A DNA stretch of 64,000 nucleotides from Microbacterium sp. C5A9 (GTDB taxonomy: Bacteria; Actinomycetota; Actinomycetes; Actinomycetales; Microbacteriaceae): assembly GCF_022627955.1 (NCBI RefSeq), contig NZ_JABXGD010000005.1:124001-188000 (forward strand). The letters are read 5' to 3'. Both the position numbers and the translations under genes were made by a program. The notes beneath the pieces are model-generated. The model had not been told where the DNA came from and searched no databases. It was given only the letters and a program-made list of their open reading frames with translations. Below, piece after piece: positions 33,486-42,869 of the stretch (its first letter is position 1; the number at the start of each line of letters is the position of its first letter).

Positions 33486-34328
33486 ATGAATGCGCACGCG
33501 TGGTCCCGGATCCTGCAGGTGGCCGAGGGGTTCCGTCTCGATGACGTCGATCCCGCAAGCACCCCGGGCTATCACGGGGGCAAGTCCGACGGGGCTCGCG
33601 ACCTCAAGAGCGGCCTCGACGAGCTCAACGACCTGCAGGAGCGCCTGTTCGCCGAGAGCCGTGTCGGCGTCGCGAAGGACTCGGTGCTGCTGATCCTGCA
33701 GGCCATGGACTCCGCGGGCAAGGGCGGCATCGTGCGGCACGTCGTCGGCGGCGTCGACCCGCAGGGGGTGATGCTCACCGCGTTCAAGGCGCCCACCGAC
33801 GAGGAGCGTGCCCATGACTTCCTCTGGAGGGTCGCTCCGAGGCTGCCCGCGCCGGGCTACATCGGCGTCTTCGACCGCTCGCACTATGAGGATGTGCTCA
33901 TCGGGCGGGTGCGCTCGCTCGCCCCGGCCGACGAGATCGAGCGCCGATACGACGCGATCAACGACTTCGAGGCGCAGGCGGCCGCCGCGGGCACCCGCAT
34001 CGTCAAGGTCATGCTGCACATCTCGCCCGACGAGCAGAAGTCGCGTCTCATGGAGCGCCTCGACCGGCCCGACAAGCACTGGAAGTACAACCCGGGCGAT
34101 GTCGACGAGCGTCTGCTGTGGGACGAGTACATGGCGGCGTATCAGACGGTGTTCGATCGCACCTCGACCGCCGCGGCGCCCTGGCACGTGATCCCCGCGA
34201 ACCACAAGTGGTACGCGCGTCTCGCAGTGCAGGAGCTGCTTCTCGCCGCTCTGCAGGGCATCGACCCGCAGTGGCCGGCCGCCGACTTCGACGTCGCGGC
34301 CGAGAAGAAGCGCCTCGCCGCGAGCTGA
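33486..34328 (+). CDS. PPK2 family polyphosphate kinase / phosphotransferase
   Basis: A 280-residue kinase that uses inorganic polyphosphate to phosphorylate a nucleotide, or the reverse. The phosphate loop is AMDSAGKGGIVRHVVGGVDP (about 75-94), Walker B is GVFDRSHYEDVLIGRV, and the lid is in ERLDRPDKHWKYNPGDVDERLLWDEYMAAY, as in the PPK2 nucleotide phosphotransferase group. The ATG at 33486 lies six bases after CAGGAT. It is a single gene between menD and the convergent menF. The nucleotide preference (AMP, ADP or GDP) is not readable. Confidence 0.94.
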   Translation: MNAHAWSRILQVAEGFRLDDVDPASTPGYHGGKSDGARDLKSGLDELNDLQERLFAESRVGVAKDSVLLILQAMDSAGKGGIVRHVVGGVDPQGVMLTAFKAPTDEERAHDFLWRVAPRLPAPGYIGVFDRSHYEDVLIGRVRSLAPADEIERRYDAINDFEAQAAAAGTRIVKVMLHISPDEQKSRLMERLDRPDKHWKYNPGDVDERLLWDEYMAAYQTVFDRTSTAAAPWHVIPANHKWYARLAVQELLLAALQGIDPQWPAADFDVAAEKKRLAAS

Positions 34329-34334
34329 GCGGAC

Positions 34335-35609
34335 TCAGGCGAGCGCGTCGACCAGCGGACGGAACTTCACCCGCGTCTCGAGCAGTTCGGACTCGGGATC
34401 CGAACCCGCCACGATTCCGGCACCCGCGTAGGCGGTGACGGCGAGTTCGGCGCCTTCGCCGGCGGTCGTGAACTGCGCGCAGCGCAGCGCGATCGCCCAC
34501 TCGCCGTTGCCGGCGGCGTCGACCCAGCCGACCGGGCCCGCGTAGCGCCCGCGGTCGAAGGGTTCGAGCTCGCGGATCGCCGCGATCGCCGCAGGGGTCG
34601 GGGTGCCGGCGACGGCTGCGGTCGGATGCAGCGCGCCCACGAGGTCGAGCGACGATCCGCCGTCGGCCAGTTCGCCCTCGACGTCGGTCGCCAGATGGAA
34701 GAGGTTGGGCAGCTTCAGCAGGAACGGCTGCTCGCTCGCCGCGAGGGCGCGCGTATGCGGACGCAGCGAGGCGAGCACGCTCTGCACGGCGTACTGGTGC
34801 TCATCCAGGTCCTTGGTGCTCGAGGCCAGCTGAGCGGATGCCGCGGTGTCGGCATCCGCGTCGGCGCCGCGTCCGATCGTCCCGGCCAGCACGCGCGCGG
34901 TCACCGTGCGCTCCTGCACCGTGACGAGGGTCTCGGGGCTCGCTCCGATGAGTCCGTCGACCGCGAACGCCCAGGTGTCGGGGTAGCCGGTCGAGAGCGC
35001 GCGCACGAGTCGGCGCAGGTCCGACCCGGCAGGGATGCTGCCGGTGAGGTCGCGCGCCAGCACGACCTTGCTCAGCTCACCCGTGGCGATGCGCTCGAGT
35101 GCTCGTCGCACGGAATCCTGGTACCCCTGAGGGCTCTGGTCGCCGGGGCCCACCGTGCCCGCCCAGTGCGGACCGTAGGCCTGGGTCTCGGCAGTCGCAG
35201 GCCGGGCAGTGTCGGCATCCGTTCGATCATCCGTGCGGCGGATGCGGGTGAGCCACGCGCGACCGCGGTGCCTGCCGATCACGAGCGAGGGCACGATCAG
35301 CACGCTGTCGGCTGCGGAGTCCTCGTCGAACGTCAGCGCGCCGAAGGCGACGAGTCCGGTCCCCGGAAGGCCCAGCGGATCGGTGACCTCTGCGTCCTGC
35401 GCGAGGTCGCGCCAGGCGCTCGCTATCGCCGCGGAGCGCAGCCGATCAGTGCCCGCGGGCACCCGGATCGTCGCCACGATGCCGCAGTCGACCGCCACGA
35501 TCCCCTCACCGCGGCGCAGCCACGCCAGGGGATTCGCCGGGTCGGCATAGGCCAGGAGATCCTCGACCGGATCGATCTCACGGGTCTCCACGACCAGCCT
35601 GCTGCTCAC
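34335..35609 (-). CDS. menF: isochorismate synthase
   Basis: A 424-residue chorismate-utilising enzyme converting chorismate to isochorismate, the first menaquinone step. Core motifs are ELSKVVLARDL (about 200), GASPETLVTV, AGTIGRG, ALHPTAAVAGTP and GRYAGPVGWVDAAGNGEWAIALRCA near the C-terminus, which bind chorismate and Mg. Siderophore-type homologues (EntC, DhbC) look similar, but the position beside menD and ubiE supports menaquinone. The GTG at 35609 has TAAGCT (35616-35621, complement) six bases upstream, a leaderless pattern. Confidence 0.93.
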   Translation of the reverse strand: MSSRLVVETREIDPVEDLLAYADPANPLAWLRRGEGIVAVDCGIVATIRVPAGTDRLRSAAIASAWRDLAQDAEVTDPLGLPGTGLVAFGALTFDEDSAADSVLIVPSLVIGRHRGRAWLTRIRRTDDRTDADTARPATAETQAYGPHWAGTVGPGDQSPQGYQDSVRRALERIATGELSKVVLARDLTGSIPAGSDLRRLVRALSTGYPDTWAFAVDGLIGASPETLVTVQERTVTARVLAGTIGRGADADADTAASAQLASSTKDLDEHQYAVQSVLASLRPHTRALAASEQPFLLKLPNLFHLATDVEGELADGGSSLDLVGALHPTAAVAGTPTPAAIAAIRELEPFDRGRYAGPVGWVDAAGNGEWAIALRCAQFTTAGEGAELAVTAYAGAGIVAGSDPESELLETRVKFRPLVDALA

Positions 35610-35685
35610 CCCTCCAGCTTAGTTCCCCGGCCCCCGACCGGCATCGCGCCGCCGCGCCCGCACCGCCGCGGCCTACGCTGGGGCC

Positions 35686-36249
35686 ATGAGCGATGCACGT
35701 CCCGCCCCCGGCGCCGAGATGGTCTTCCAGTGGAGCAAATGGGACGGCTCGCCGCACTGGCGTCACGAGTGCGTCTACCTCGGATCCGACGACTGGGGCG
35801 ACTGGGTGGGGCAGCCCACCGGGTGGCACAGCGCACGGCCCGGAGCGGCGTTCGTCGCGGCGACGCCGAACGTCACCCTGATACCGCGACAGCCCGATTA
35901 CGCGCTCACGGTCAATCGCGACCACCCGAAGGGCATGCGCGTCTACATCGACCTCGGCTGGGACGTCGGCTGGTCGGACGACCCGCTGCTCGCGACCGGG
36001 ATCGACATGGATCTCGACGTCGTGCGCGTCGTGGGCGAGCGCGGCACCTGGGTCGACGACCGCGACGAGTGGGCCGAGCACAGCGCGCAGTTCGGCTACC
36101 CCGCAGAGATCATGACGCGCCTCGAGGACCTCGCGCTCGACCTCGAGCACCGGGTCCGCGCGCAGACCGCGCCGTTCGACGATGCCACGGCCGATCTCTG
36201 GCTCGATCGTCTGGATGCTCTGCGGCTCGCGCCCAGGGCTCGCGCCTAG
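35686..36249 (+). CDS. DUF402 domain protein
   Basis: A 187-residue protein matching the DUF402 family (FomD-like barrel): KWDGSPHWRHECVYLGSDDWGDWVGQPTGWHSARPG at the N-terminus and a central VYIDLGWDVGWSDD...DMDLDVVRV with conserved acids that coordinate metal in relatives acting on nucleoside diphosphates or cytidylylated compounds. Its substrate is unknown. TACGCT (35674-35679) six bases before the ATG indicates a leaderless message. It is followed nine bases later by ubiE, which has its own -10. Confidence 0.85.
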   Translation: MSDARPAPGAEMVFQWSKWDGSPHWRHECVYLGSDDWGDWVGQPTGWHSARPGAAFVAATPNVTLIPRQPDYALTVNRDHPKGMRVYIDLGWDVGWSDDPLLATGIDMDLDVVRVVGERGTWVDDRDEWAEHSAQFGYPAEIMTRLEDLALDLEHRVRAQTAPFDDATADLWLDRLDALRLAPRARA

Positions 36250-36258
36250 ACTGGACCC

Positions 36259-36993
36259 GTGACCCCGAACGAAGCCAACCGCGCCGATCTCGGCAAGGAC
36301 CCCGCCCGCGTCAGCGGCATGTTCGACCAGGTCGCCGCCGGCTACGACCGCACGAACACGGCGATGACCGTCGGCAACGACGCCCTCTGGCGCGCGGCCA
36401 CGACCCGCGCCGTCGCACCGAAGCCGGGGGAGAAGATCCTCGACCTCGGCGCGGGCACCGCGTCGTCGTCCGCATCGCTCGCGCGCAGCGGAGCCGATGT
36501 CGTCGCGGCCGACTTCTCGCCGGGCATGCTCGCCGAGGGGCAGCGCCGCCACGGCAGCATCCGCAATCTCTCGTTCGTGCAGGCCGATGCCACCGATCTC
36601 CCGTTCGCCGACGACGAGTTCGACGCCGTCACGATGTCATATGCGCTGCGCAACGTGAACGACCCGAAGAAGGCACTGCGCGAGCTGCTCCGCGTCACGA
36701 AGCCCGGCGGACGTCTGGTGATCAACGAGTTCTCCACGCCGCCGAGCGGTCTCTTCCGCGCCGGGTACCGGTTCTACAACTCCCAGGTGCTGCCCCGCGT
36801 GGCCCGGGTGGCGGGAACCAACGGCGACGCCTACGACTACCTCAACGAGTCGATCCGCGACTGGCCCGACCAGAAGAAGCTCGCCTCGTGGATCCGCGAG
36901 GCCGGGTGGACCGACGTCGCGTACCGCAACCTCTCCTTCGGCATCGTGGCCCTCCACCGTGCGCGTAAGCCCGACGCGAGCGCGTCCGCGTGA
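36259..36993 (+). CDS. ubiE: demethylmenaquinone methyltransferase
   Basis: A 244-residue SAM-dependent methyltransferase of the UbiE/MenG family, catalysing the last step to menaquinone. Motifs: MFDQVAAGYDRTNTAMTVG, the SAM loop ILDLGAGTASSSASLARSGADVVAADFSPGML (about 60-90), ADATDLPFADDEFDAVTMSYALRNV, and PGGRLVINEFSTP. The GTG at 36259 lies six bases after TAGACT (36247-36252), so it is probably leaderless despite the closeness of DUF402. It is followed by the polyprenyl synthase for the menaquinone tail. Confidence 0.95.
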   Translation: MTPNEANRADLGKDPARVSGMFDQVAAGYDRTNTAMTVGNDALWRAATTRAVAPKPGEKILDLGAGTASSSASLARSGADVVAADFSPGMLAEGQRRHGSIRNLSFVQADATDLPFADDEFDAVTMSYALRNVNDPKKALRELLRVTKPGGRLVINEFSTPPSGLFRAGYRFYNSQVLPRVARVAGTNGDAYDYLNESIRDWPDQKKLASWIREAGWTDVAYRNLSFGIVALHRARKPDASASA

Positions 36994-37036
36994 GCACGTC
37001 GAGATCCCGCACCCCTGACGACGATAGGGTGAGAGC

Positions 37037-38098
37037 GTGACTTCGAGCCGCGTAGCCCCGGGTTCGCGACTGGCGAGCCGTCTCGGTTTCAGCGACCGTG
37101 TCTTCATCGGCACCGCGGGCCGTCGCGTCGCGCGGGCGATCGAAGACGGACTCGAGAAGGTCGAGACGGGTCTCGCAGACGACGTGCGCGTCGCCGATCC
37201 GCTGGCCGACGCCGCGAGCCGCTACCTGTACGAGGCCGGGGGCAAGCGCATCCGTCCCGTTCTCACCCTGCTCGCGGCCCAGCTCGGCGACGGCAACACC
37301 GAGCAGGTGATCGACGTCGCCAAGGCGCTCGAGATCACGCACCTCGGCTCGCTGTATCACGACGACGTCATGGACGGTGCCGACCGCCGCCGGGGGGTCC
37401 CCGCCGCGCAGACCGTGTGGGGCAACAACATCGCCATCCTCACCGGCGACATCCTGTTCTCGCGTGCCAGCCAGCTGATGTCGCGCCTGGGAGAGCGGGC
37501 GATCCGTCTGCAGGCCGACACGTTCGAGCGTCTGGTGCTCGGTCAGATGCACGAGACCATCGGGGCGCAGCCCGACGACGACCCCATCGAGTTCTACATC
37601 CAGGTGCTCGCCGACAAGACCGGTTCGCTCATCGCCGCGGCGACGCAGGGCGGCGTGATCTTCTCGAACGCCCCGTCGGAGTACGAAGAGCCGCTGCGCG
37701 TCTACGGCGAGAAGATCGGCGTCGCGTTCCAGCTGCTCGACGACGTGATCGACCTCTCGGCGAAGCCCGAGGACACCGGCAAGGTTCCCGGCACCGACCT
37801 GCGCGCCGGTGTGCCGACCATGCCGTATCTGCTGCTCAAGGCCGAGACCGATGACGCCTCGATCGACCTCGCGTCGCGCATCGACGACGGCGTCGCCCGC
37901 ATCGCCGATGGCGCCGACCCGTCGATCCTCGACGGTCCGCTCACCGAGCTGCGCGATCACACCGGCACCCAGAAGACCCTCGCGCTCGCGCATTCCTGGA
38001 CTCAGGATGCGATCGACGCGCTCGCCCCGCTCCCGCGTGGCACCGTGCGCGAGGCGCTGACGCGCTTCGCCGAAACCCTCGTCGAACGCTCCAGCTGA
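37037..38098 (+). CDS. polyprenyl diphosphate synthase (menaquinone tail)
   Basis: A 353-residue trans-prenyltransferase. Both aspartate-rich motifs are present: LYHDDVMDGADRRRG (about 110-124) and FQLLDDVIDLSA (about 232-243), with GGKRIRPVL at about 70. It extends a short allylic diphosphate with isopentenyl diphosphate to a long chain; length cannot be set by eye, though the neighbouring ubiE and menaquinone genes point to the quinone side chain. GTG at 37037 lies six bases after TAGGGT (37025-37030), a leaderless pattern. Confidence 0.93.
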   Translation: MTSSRVAPGSRLASRLGFSDRVFIGTAGRRVARAIEDGLEKVETGLADDVRVADPLADAASRYLYEAGGKRIRPVLTLLAAQLGDGNTEQVIDVAKALEITHLGSLYHDDVMDGADRRRGVPAAQTVWGNNIAILTGDILFSRASQLMSRLGERAIRLQADTFERLVLGQMHETIGAQPDDDPIEFYIQVLADKTGSLIAAATQGGVIFSNAPSEYEEPLRVYGEKIGVAFQLLDDVIDLSAKPEDTGKVPGTDLRAGVPTMPYLLLKAETDDASIDLASRIDDGVARIADGADPSILDGPLTELRDHTGTQKTLALAHSWTQDAIDALAPLPRGTVREALTRFAETLVERSS

Positions 38099-38156
38099 TC
38101 GTGCCGCGGCGCTGCGCCGCATGCACCTGACGTGACGGCCCACGAAAGGACCCCCT

Positions 38157-39530
38157 ATGACCAAGCTCAGACTGGCCATCGTCGGAGCGGGCCCGGCAGG
38201 CATCTACGCCGCCGACATCCTGCTGAAGGCCGAGCGCAAGTTCGATGTCTCCATCGATCTGTTCGAGCAGCTCCCGGCTCCCTACGGCCTCGTCCGCTAC
38301 GGCGTCGCCCCCGACCACCCGCGCATCAAGGGCATCGTCAACGCGCTGCGTGACGTGCTCGACCGCGGCGACATCCGTCTGTTCGGCAATGTGCGCTTCG
38401 GCGAGGACATCACCCTCGACGACCTCAAGAAGCACTACAACGCGGTGATCTTCGCGACGGGTGCGATCCGCGACACGACCCTCGAGATCCCCGGCATCGA
38501 CGCGGTCGCCTCGTACGGCGCGGCCGACTATGTCAGCTGGTTCGACGGGCATCCCGACGTGCCGCGCGAGTGGCCGCTGGATGCCGCGTCCGTCGGCGTC
38601 CTGGGCAACGGCAACGTCGCGCTCGACGTCGCGCGCATGCTGGCGAAGCACGCCGAGGATCTGCTGGTCACCGAGGTCCCCGAGAACGTCTACGAGGGGC
38701 TCAAGGCCAGCGAGGTCACCGACGTGCACGTCTTCGGACGACGCGGACCCGCGCAGGTGAAGTTCACCCCTCTCGAGCTGCGCGAGCTCGGCGAGCTGCG
38801 TGACGTCGACATGGTCGTCTACGACGAGGACTTCGACTACGACGAGGCGTCGAAGGACGCGGTGTCGAGCAACAAGCAGGTCATGGTCATCGACCGCATC
38901 CTGCAGTCGTGGCGCAAGCGCGACTCGGTCAACAACGCCGGGGGCACGGCATCCCGTCGTCTGCACCTGCACTTCTGGGCTCGCCCGGTGGAGGTCCGCA
39001 CCGACGAGTCGGGCCGCGTCGCCGCACTCGTCTACGAGCGCACGAAGCCCGACGGTCAGGGCGGTGCCGTGGGCACCGGCGAGATGCGCGAGGTGCCGCT
39101 GCAGGCGCTGTACCGCGCGATCGGATACTTCGGATCGCCGCTGCCGGGTGTGCCCTTCGACAAGAAGCACGGCGTGATCCCCAACCGCGAGGGCCAGGTG
39201 CTCGCGAAGGACTCGAACCAGCCGGTCACCGGCATCTACGCGACCGGCTGGATCAAGCGCGGCCCGGTCGGCCTGATCGGCCACACCAAGTCGGATGCGA
39301 TGGAGACCGTGCGTCACATCATCAACGACCAGGGGTCGTGGTGGCACCCGGAGGACCCGTCCGAAGAGGCGATCCCCGCACTGCTGCAGGAGCGCGGTGT
39401 GAAGTGGACCGACCTCGACGGCTGGCACCGTCTCGACGAGCACGAGGTCTCCCTCGGCGCACCGCAGGAGCGCGCCCGCGTCAAGGTCGTGCCGCGTGAC
39501 GAGATGGTGCGCGTCTCCCGCGGGGAGTGA
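38157..39530 (+). CDS. ferredoxin--NADP reductase, adrenodoxin-reductase type (FprA-like)
   Basis: A 457-residue flavoprotein. The FAD motif LAIVGAGPAGIYAADILLK is at the N-terminus, followed by APYGLVRYGVAPDHPRIKGIV, typical of FprA and adrenodoxin reductase. The NADP motif GVLGNGNVALDVARML is near 155, and GWIKRGPVGLIGHTKSDAMETV near the C-terminus closes the FAD site. It passes electrons between NADPH and ferredoxin in the cytosol. AAAGGA before the ATG shows an ordinary leadered message, unlike its upstream neighbours. Confidence 0.94.
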   Translation: MTKLRLAIVGAGPAGIYAADILLKAERKFDVSIDLFEQLPAPYGLVRYGVAPDHPRIKGIVNALRDVLDRGDIRLFGNVRFGEDITLDDLKKHYNAVIFATGAIRDTTLEIPGIDAVASYGAADYVSWFDGHPDVPREWPLDAASVGVLGNGNVALDVARMLAKHAEDLLVTEVPENVYEGLKASEVTDVHVFGRRGPAQVKFTPLELRELGELRDVDMVVYDEDFDYDEASKDAVSSNKQVMVIDRILQSWRKRDSVNNAGGTASRRLHLHFWARPVEVRTDESGRVAALVYERTKPDGQGGAVGTGEMREVPLQALYRAIGYFGSPLPGVPFDKKHGVIPNREGQVLAKDSNQPVTGIYATGWIKRGPVGLIGHTKSDAMETVRHIINDQGSWWHPEDPSEEAIPALLQERGVKWTDLDGWHRLDEHEVSLGAPQERARVKVVPRDEMVRVSRGE

Positions 39531-39593
39531 CCGTCACAGAGTCCTCGTGTGCGCTTCGCTCGGCGGGGGGCACATCACTCTAGCGATGGGCGC

Positions 39594-40637
39594 ATGCCAT
39601 TGCGTTCTCTCCTCGTGCTCGGCACCGCCGCCGTGATTCTTCTCGCCGGATGCTCGGCTGAGCCGACGCCGACCCCGGAGCCGACTGCTCGTCCCACGGC
39701 GTCGGCGTCTGAGACGCCGACGCCGACGCCCGAGCCGCTCACGGCGCCGGAGACGGCGTTCGATGTGACCTGCGACGATGCCGCCGCCGCGATGGCGGAT
39801 CTCGTCGGTGAGCCGTCGACTCCGGTCGAACCGGTGCTGTCCGTGGTGTCGACGATGAGCTGGATCCCGGGACCGGGACAGCACATGTTCCAGCGAGCCG
39901 GCGGCATCGCGTGCTCCGCCGGTGATGAGAGTCGCAGCTGGGAGGTCACGATCGTCCCCGATGCGTCGACCGTGATCGCGGGCGCGACCGAGCGTCAGGG
40001 GTATTGGGGAGAGCAGGCCGAGTGCGGCGACGGGCGATGCACGTTCGAGGTGCCCGACGGCGACGTGCTGCTCTCGGCGACGGTCTCCGAGCCCGGCATC
40101 GGACCTGCCGACACCGCGCGCATCGCGGAGTCCCTGCGCGGCCTCGCCGCCGCGGCGGCCTCGACCGTGCACGACGTCGAGCGCGCCGACAGCGACATCG
40201 TCGGGCTCCCCTGCGATCGGCTCATCACCGCGCAGCAGGTCGACGAGCTGCTCGGCGTCTCCGATGCGTCCCTCTACACGGACTTCGGCGGGTGGGGGAT
40301 CCCCGCGGAGATCTACCACGTCGTGAACGGGTCGGACATCTGCTTCTTCCGCACCTCGGCGAGCGAGTACGAAGGCCCGAGCTACCTCTTGATGACCACA
40401 CTCCCGGGCGGTGCCTGGGCATTCGACGGTCAGTCAGGCACGCCTGCCACGGTCGAGGGAGCGGATGCGGCGAAGACGAGTGCCGGCGAGCACGGCGAGA
40501 GCATCCTCGACGTGCGGGTCGGGCCGGACTGGATCAGAGTGATGACCTTCGACGACGGATCCGGCGCGCCCGACCCCGCGCCCCTCGCGGAGCAGGTGGT
40601 CCGCAGCCTCACCGTGGGACAGCCCGCTCCCCAGTAG
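39594..40637 (+). CDS. secreted lipoprotein with two related halves, DUF3558-like C-terminal part
   Basis: A 347-residue lipoprotein: a short signal sequence ends in VILLAGCSA, then a Pro/Thr-rich linker (TPTPEPTARPTASASETPTPTPEP) leads to two globular parts. Each begins with a Cys-containing stretch (FDVTCDDAAAAMADLVGE; IVGLPCDRLITAQQVDELLGV), suggesting an internal duplication; the second resembles the DUF3558 actinobacterial lipoprotein family. The function is unknown. The ATG at 39594 fits the signal peptide. TAGCGA occurs just upstream but does not match the -10 pattern well. Confidence 0.8.
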   Translation: MPLRSLLVLGTAAVILLAGCSAEPTPTPEPTARPTASASETPTPTPEPLTAPETAFDVTCDDAAAAMADLVGEPSTPVEPVLSVVSTMSWIPGPGQHMFQRAGGIACSAGDESRSWEVTIVPDASTVIAGATERQGYWGEQAECGDGRCTFEVPDGDVLLSATVSEPGIGPADTARIAESLRGLAAAAASTVHDVERADSDIVGLPCDRLITAQQVDELLGVSDASLYTDFGGWGIPAEIYHVVNGSDICFFRTSASEYEGPSYLLMTTLPGGAWAFDGQSGTPATVEGADAAKTSAGEHGESILDVRVGPDWIRVMTFDDGSGAPDPAPLAEQVVRSLTVGQPAPQ

Positions 40638-40665
40638 TCGTCGCGTCGTGGGCTAGCCTGGCCGC

Positions 40666-41670
40666 ATGGCTGACTGGAGAACCGACGTCCTCGGCGACGA
40701 GTTCGAGCAGCTGACGCTCGAACTCGGCGATGACGACGAGGGGGCGGTCTTCGCCACCCTCGTGCGTGCGCTGCCGGCCGAGAGGCCCTGGTGGGATATC
40801 CGTGCCCGCCGCCGACCGCTCGACGACGTCGACGTCCTCTACGTGCACGGGTGGTCGGACTACTTCTTCCAGAAGCGGCTCGCCCGGTTCTGGACGGCGC
40901 GGGGTGCGCGCTTCTTCGCGCTCGACCTGCGCAAGTACGGCCGAAGCCTGCGTGACGGCCAGACCCCGGGCTACATCACCTCCCTCACGACCTATGACGA
41001 GGACATCGCTGCGGCGCTCGATGCCATGGGGCGCGGGACGGAGGGCACAGGGTCCGTGCGCCGACTCGTGCTGCTCGGCCACTCGACCGGCGGACTCACG
41101 CTGAGTCTGTGGGCGTCGCGCTACCCGGGCACCGCGGACGCGGTGATCCTGAACAGCCCGTGGCTGGAGTTCCAGGTCGCGTCGGCGAGGCCCCTCATCG
41201 CCCCGGTCGCGGAGCTCCAGGCCCGCTGGGCCCCGCGTGAGGTGGCGCCCCAGGTCGACCTCGGCTTCTACACTCGCGCTCAGCAGGAGGTCGCGGATCC
41301 TGACGACCCGGTCGAGACCAACCCGCTGTGGCGCCCCGCCCAGACGATGGCCGTCCATGCCGGATGGTTCCACGCGATCCTCACGGGGCATGCCACGGTG
41401 GCGGCAGGACTCGCGATCGATGCGCCCGTCTGCGTCCTGCTCTCGGCCAGGTCGGCGACCCCCACGCGGTGGTCGGAAGACCTGACCCGCAGCGATTCGG
41501 TGCTGGTGGTCGATGACATCGCACGTGCGGCCTTGAAGCTCGGCGCCTCGGTGACGGTCGAGCGGATCGACGGCGCCCTGCACGATGTCTTCCTCTCCCG
41601 CCATGAGGCGAGAGAGGAAGCGTATCGGCGTCTCGACCGGTGGGTCAGAGGATGGTCGGCCGCGGGCTGA
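40666..41670 (+). CDS. alpha/beta hydrolase
   Basis: A 334-residue hydrolase with VLYVHGWSDYFFQKRLARFW (oxyanion region), the nucleophile elbow LLGHSTGG (about 127-134) and a C-terminal catalytic His in GALHDVFLSRHE (about 305). This is close to the serine aminopeptidase S33 / monoacylglycerol lipase-like branch. The substrate is unknown. TAGCCT (40654-40659) six bases before the ATG suggests a leaderless message. No signal peptide is seen. It converges on a GntR regulator. Confidence 0.9.
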   Translation: MADWRTDVLGDEFEQLTLELGDDDEGAVFATLVRALPAERPWWDIRARRRPLDDVDVLYVHGWSDYFFQKRLARFWTARGARFFALDLRKYGRSLRDGQTPGYITSLTTYDEDIAAALDAMGRGTEGTGSVRRLVLLGHSTGGLTLSLWASRYPGTADAVILNSPWLEFQVASARPLIAPVAELQARWAPREVAPQVDLGFYTRAQQEVADPDDPVETNPLWRPAQTMAVHAGWFHAILTGHATVAAGLAIDAPVCVLLSARSATPTRWSEDLTRSDSVLVVDDIARAALKLGASVTVERIDGALHDVFLSRHEAREEAYRRLDRWVRGWSAAG

Positions 41671-41676
41671 GCGGGG

Positions 41677-42312
41677 TCACACGTAGTACATGGCGCGGGC
41701 GAGGCGCTCGGCATCATCCGCATCGCCGCGCATGACTGCCGCTCGGAAGTCGCGGTACACCTGCAGCATCCGGTCGCGGTCGCCGTCGGGCAGGGCCCAC
41801 GAGCGGAGGTTGCGGAACAGGGCCATGCTGGCGTCGTTGATCAGCACCTGATGCTGGAGGTTGCGGCTGCGATCGCTGAGGAACGAGAACATCTCCCAGC
41901 GTTCGTCGGCCAGTGGCTCGCCGCTCTCGAGTGCCTCGCACATCCTGTCGACGAGAGCAGCGAGTTCCCCGCGCTCCTCCTGCGTCATCCGGCTCACCCC
42001 CATGCGGGCGGAGACGCCGGCCTGGTAGCCCGCGAACTCGAGCGTCTGCTCGACCAGCTCCGGCGTGACGGTGGTGACCTCGGTGTATCTGCTCGGATAC
42101 ATGGTGACGAGTCCGAGTCGCTCGAGTCGCTGCAGCGCCTCGCGCACCGGAGTGCGCGACACATGCAGTTCCTCAGCGACATCGACATCGCGGATGCGGT
42201 GCCCGGGCTCCAGCACGCCTTCGACGATCTGCGCCCCAATGTGCTGGAAAACCTCCTCGGCCAGTAGCTGCTTGCTCTCTCGAAGACTCGTCGTCGAGCT
42301 GTTGCTGATCAT
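41677..42312 (-). CDS. GntR family regulator with FCD domain
   Basis: A 211-residue regulator of the FadR subgroup: winged helix QHIGAQIVEGVLEPGHRIRDVDVAEELHVSRTPVREALQRLERLGLV (about 24-70), then an all-helical FCD ligand domain. The usual FCD metal-binding histidines are mostly absent in the visible helices, so ligand binding may differ. The ATG at 42312 is favoured because GGGGG lies upstream and homology begins soon after. It is followed by no gene on its strand; TGATGT and ACATCA (42351-42377) form a loose inverted repeat before it. Confidence 0.88.
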   Translation of the reverse strand: MISNSSTTSLRESKQLLAEEVFQHIGAQIVEGVLEPGHRIRDVDVAEELHVSRTPVREALQRLERLGLVTMYPSRYTEVTTVTPELVEQTLEFAGYQAGVSARMGVSRMTQEERGELAALVDRMCEALESGEPLADERWEMFSFLSDRSRNLQHQVLINDASMALFRNLRSWALPDGDRDRMLQVYRDFRAAVMRGDADDAERLARAMYYV

Positions 42313-42869
42313 GGATTGCCCCCAGTTGCATTTCCCTATCCGAGCCCCCATGATGTGCCCGGACGCTCACTACATCACGAACTCGGTCGCGATGCCAATA
42401 ATCCACAGGTGCATTTTCCGGCGGGCCTTCGGGACCCCTCGGCAGCGCATCCTCTTGGGATTTCGATGACAGGAATTCTGTGGCCGGCGGGCGTGGGACG
42501 CCCGCCGGCCACGAACGATGTCGGGCACGGAGCTGCACTGCGCCCAGTCCCCACAGGGCGGGAGCCGCGATCCGCACACGCGGACCGTGGTTCGGCAGCG
42601 CGTCATGCATCGACGCATCGTCTGCCGCATCGGGATGCGGCAGTAACCAGTCTCGGCCACCCCAGCCCATATATCGGAATGGGATGACCGCGGTGGGAGC
42701 GCGCGGGTCGCAGCGCGAACTTCCCGCCGTGCGTCGGCGCGGGATCGGGCACCCGCTCTGCGTGACGACGGACCTCCGAATCTGCTATATCTGTGAAGGG
42801 ATTCGGACGAGGATTCGGTGGCCGCTCCGAGGCCGTCGCCATACTTCGCTCGCTGAAGTTTGGGGACGT
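42313..42869. other. 557-base gene-free region with two perfect hairpins
   Basis: No convincing gene lies between the GntR start and the Ig-repeat protein. The region contains 15-base perfect arms at 42480-42494 and 42498-42512 (GTGGCCGGCGGGCGT and its complement, three-base loop) and 10-base arms CTGCCGCATC / GATGCGGCAG at 42622-42643 (two-base loop). ACTTC / GAAGT arms occur just upstream of the secreted protein start. Local AT content is higher around 42655-42680 and 42775-42800, where promoters for the downstream gene may lie. Confidence 0.6.
42480..42512. terminator. strong GC-rich hairpin, possible terminator
   Basis: A perfect 15-base-pair stem with the loop GGG. No T run follows on either strand, so factor-independent termination would depend on the stem alone. 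It is isolated in the spacer and does not directly follow a gene, which makes a simple terminator role uncertain. Confidence 0.5.
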
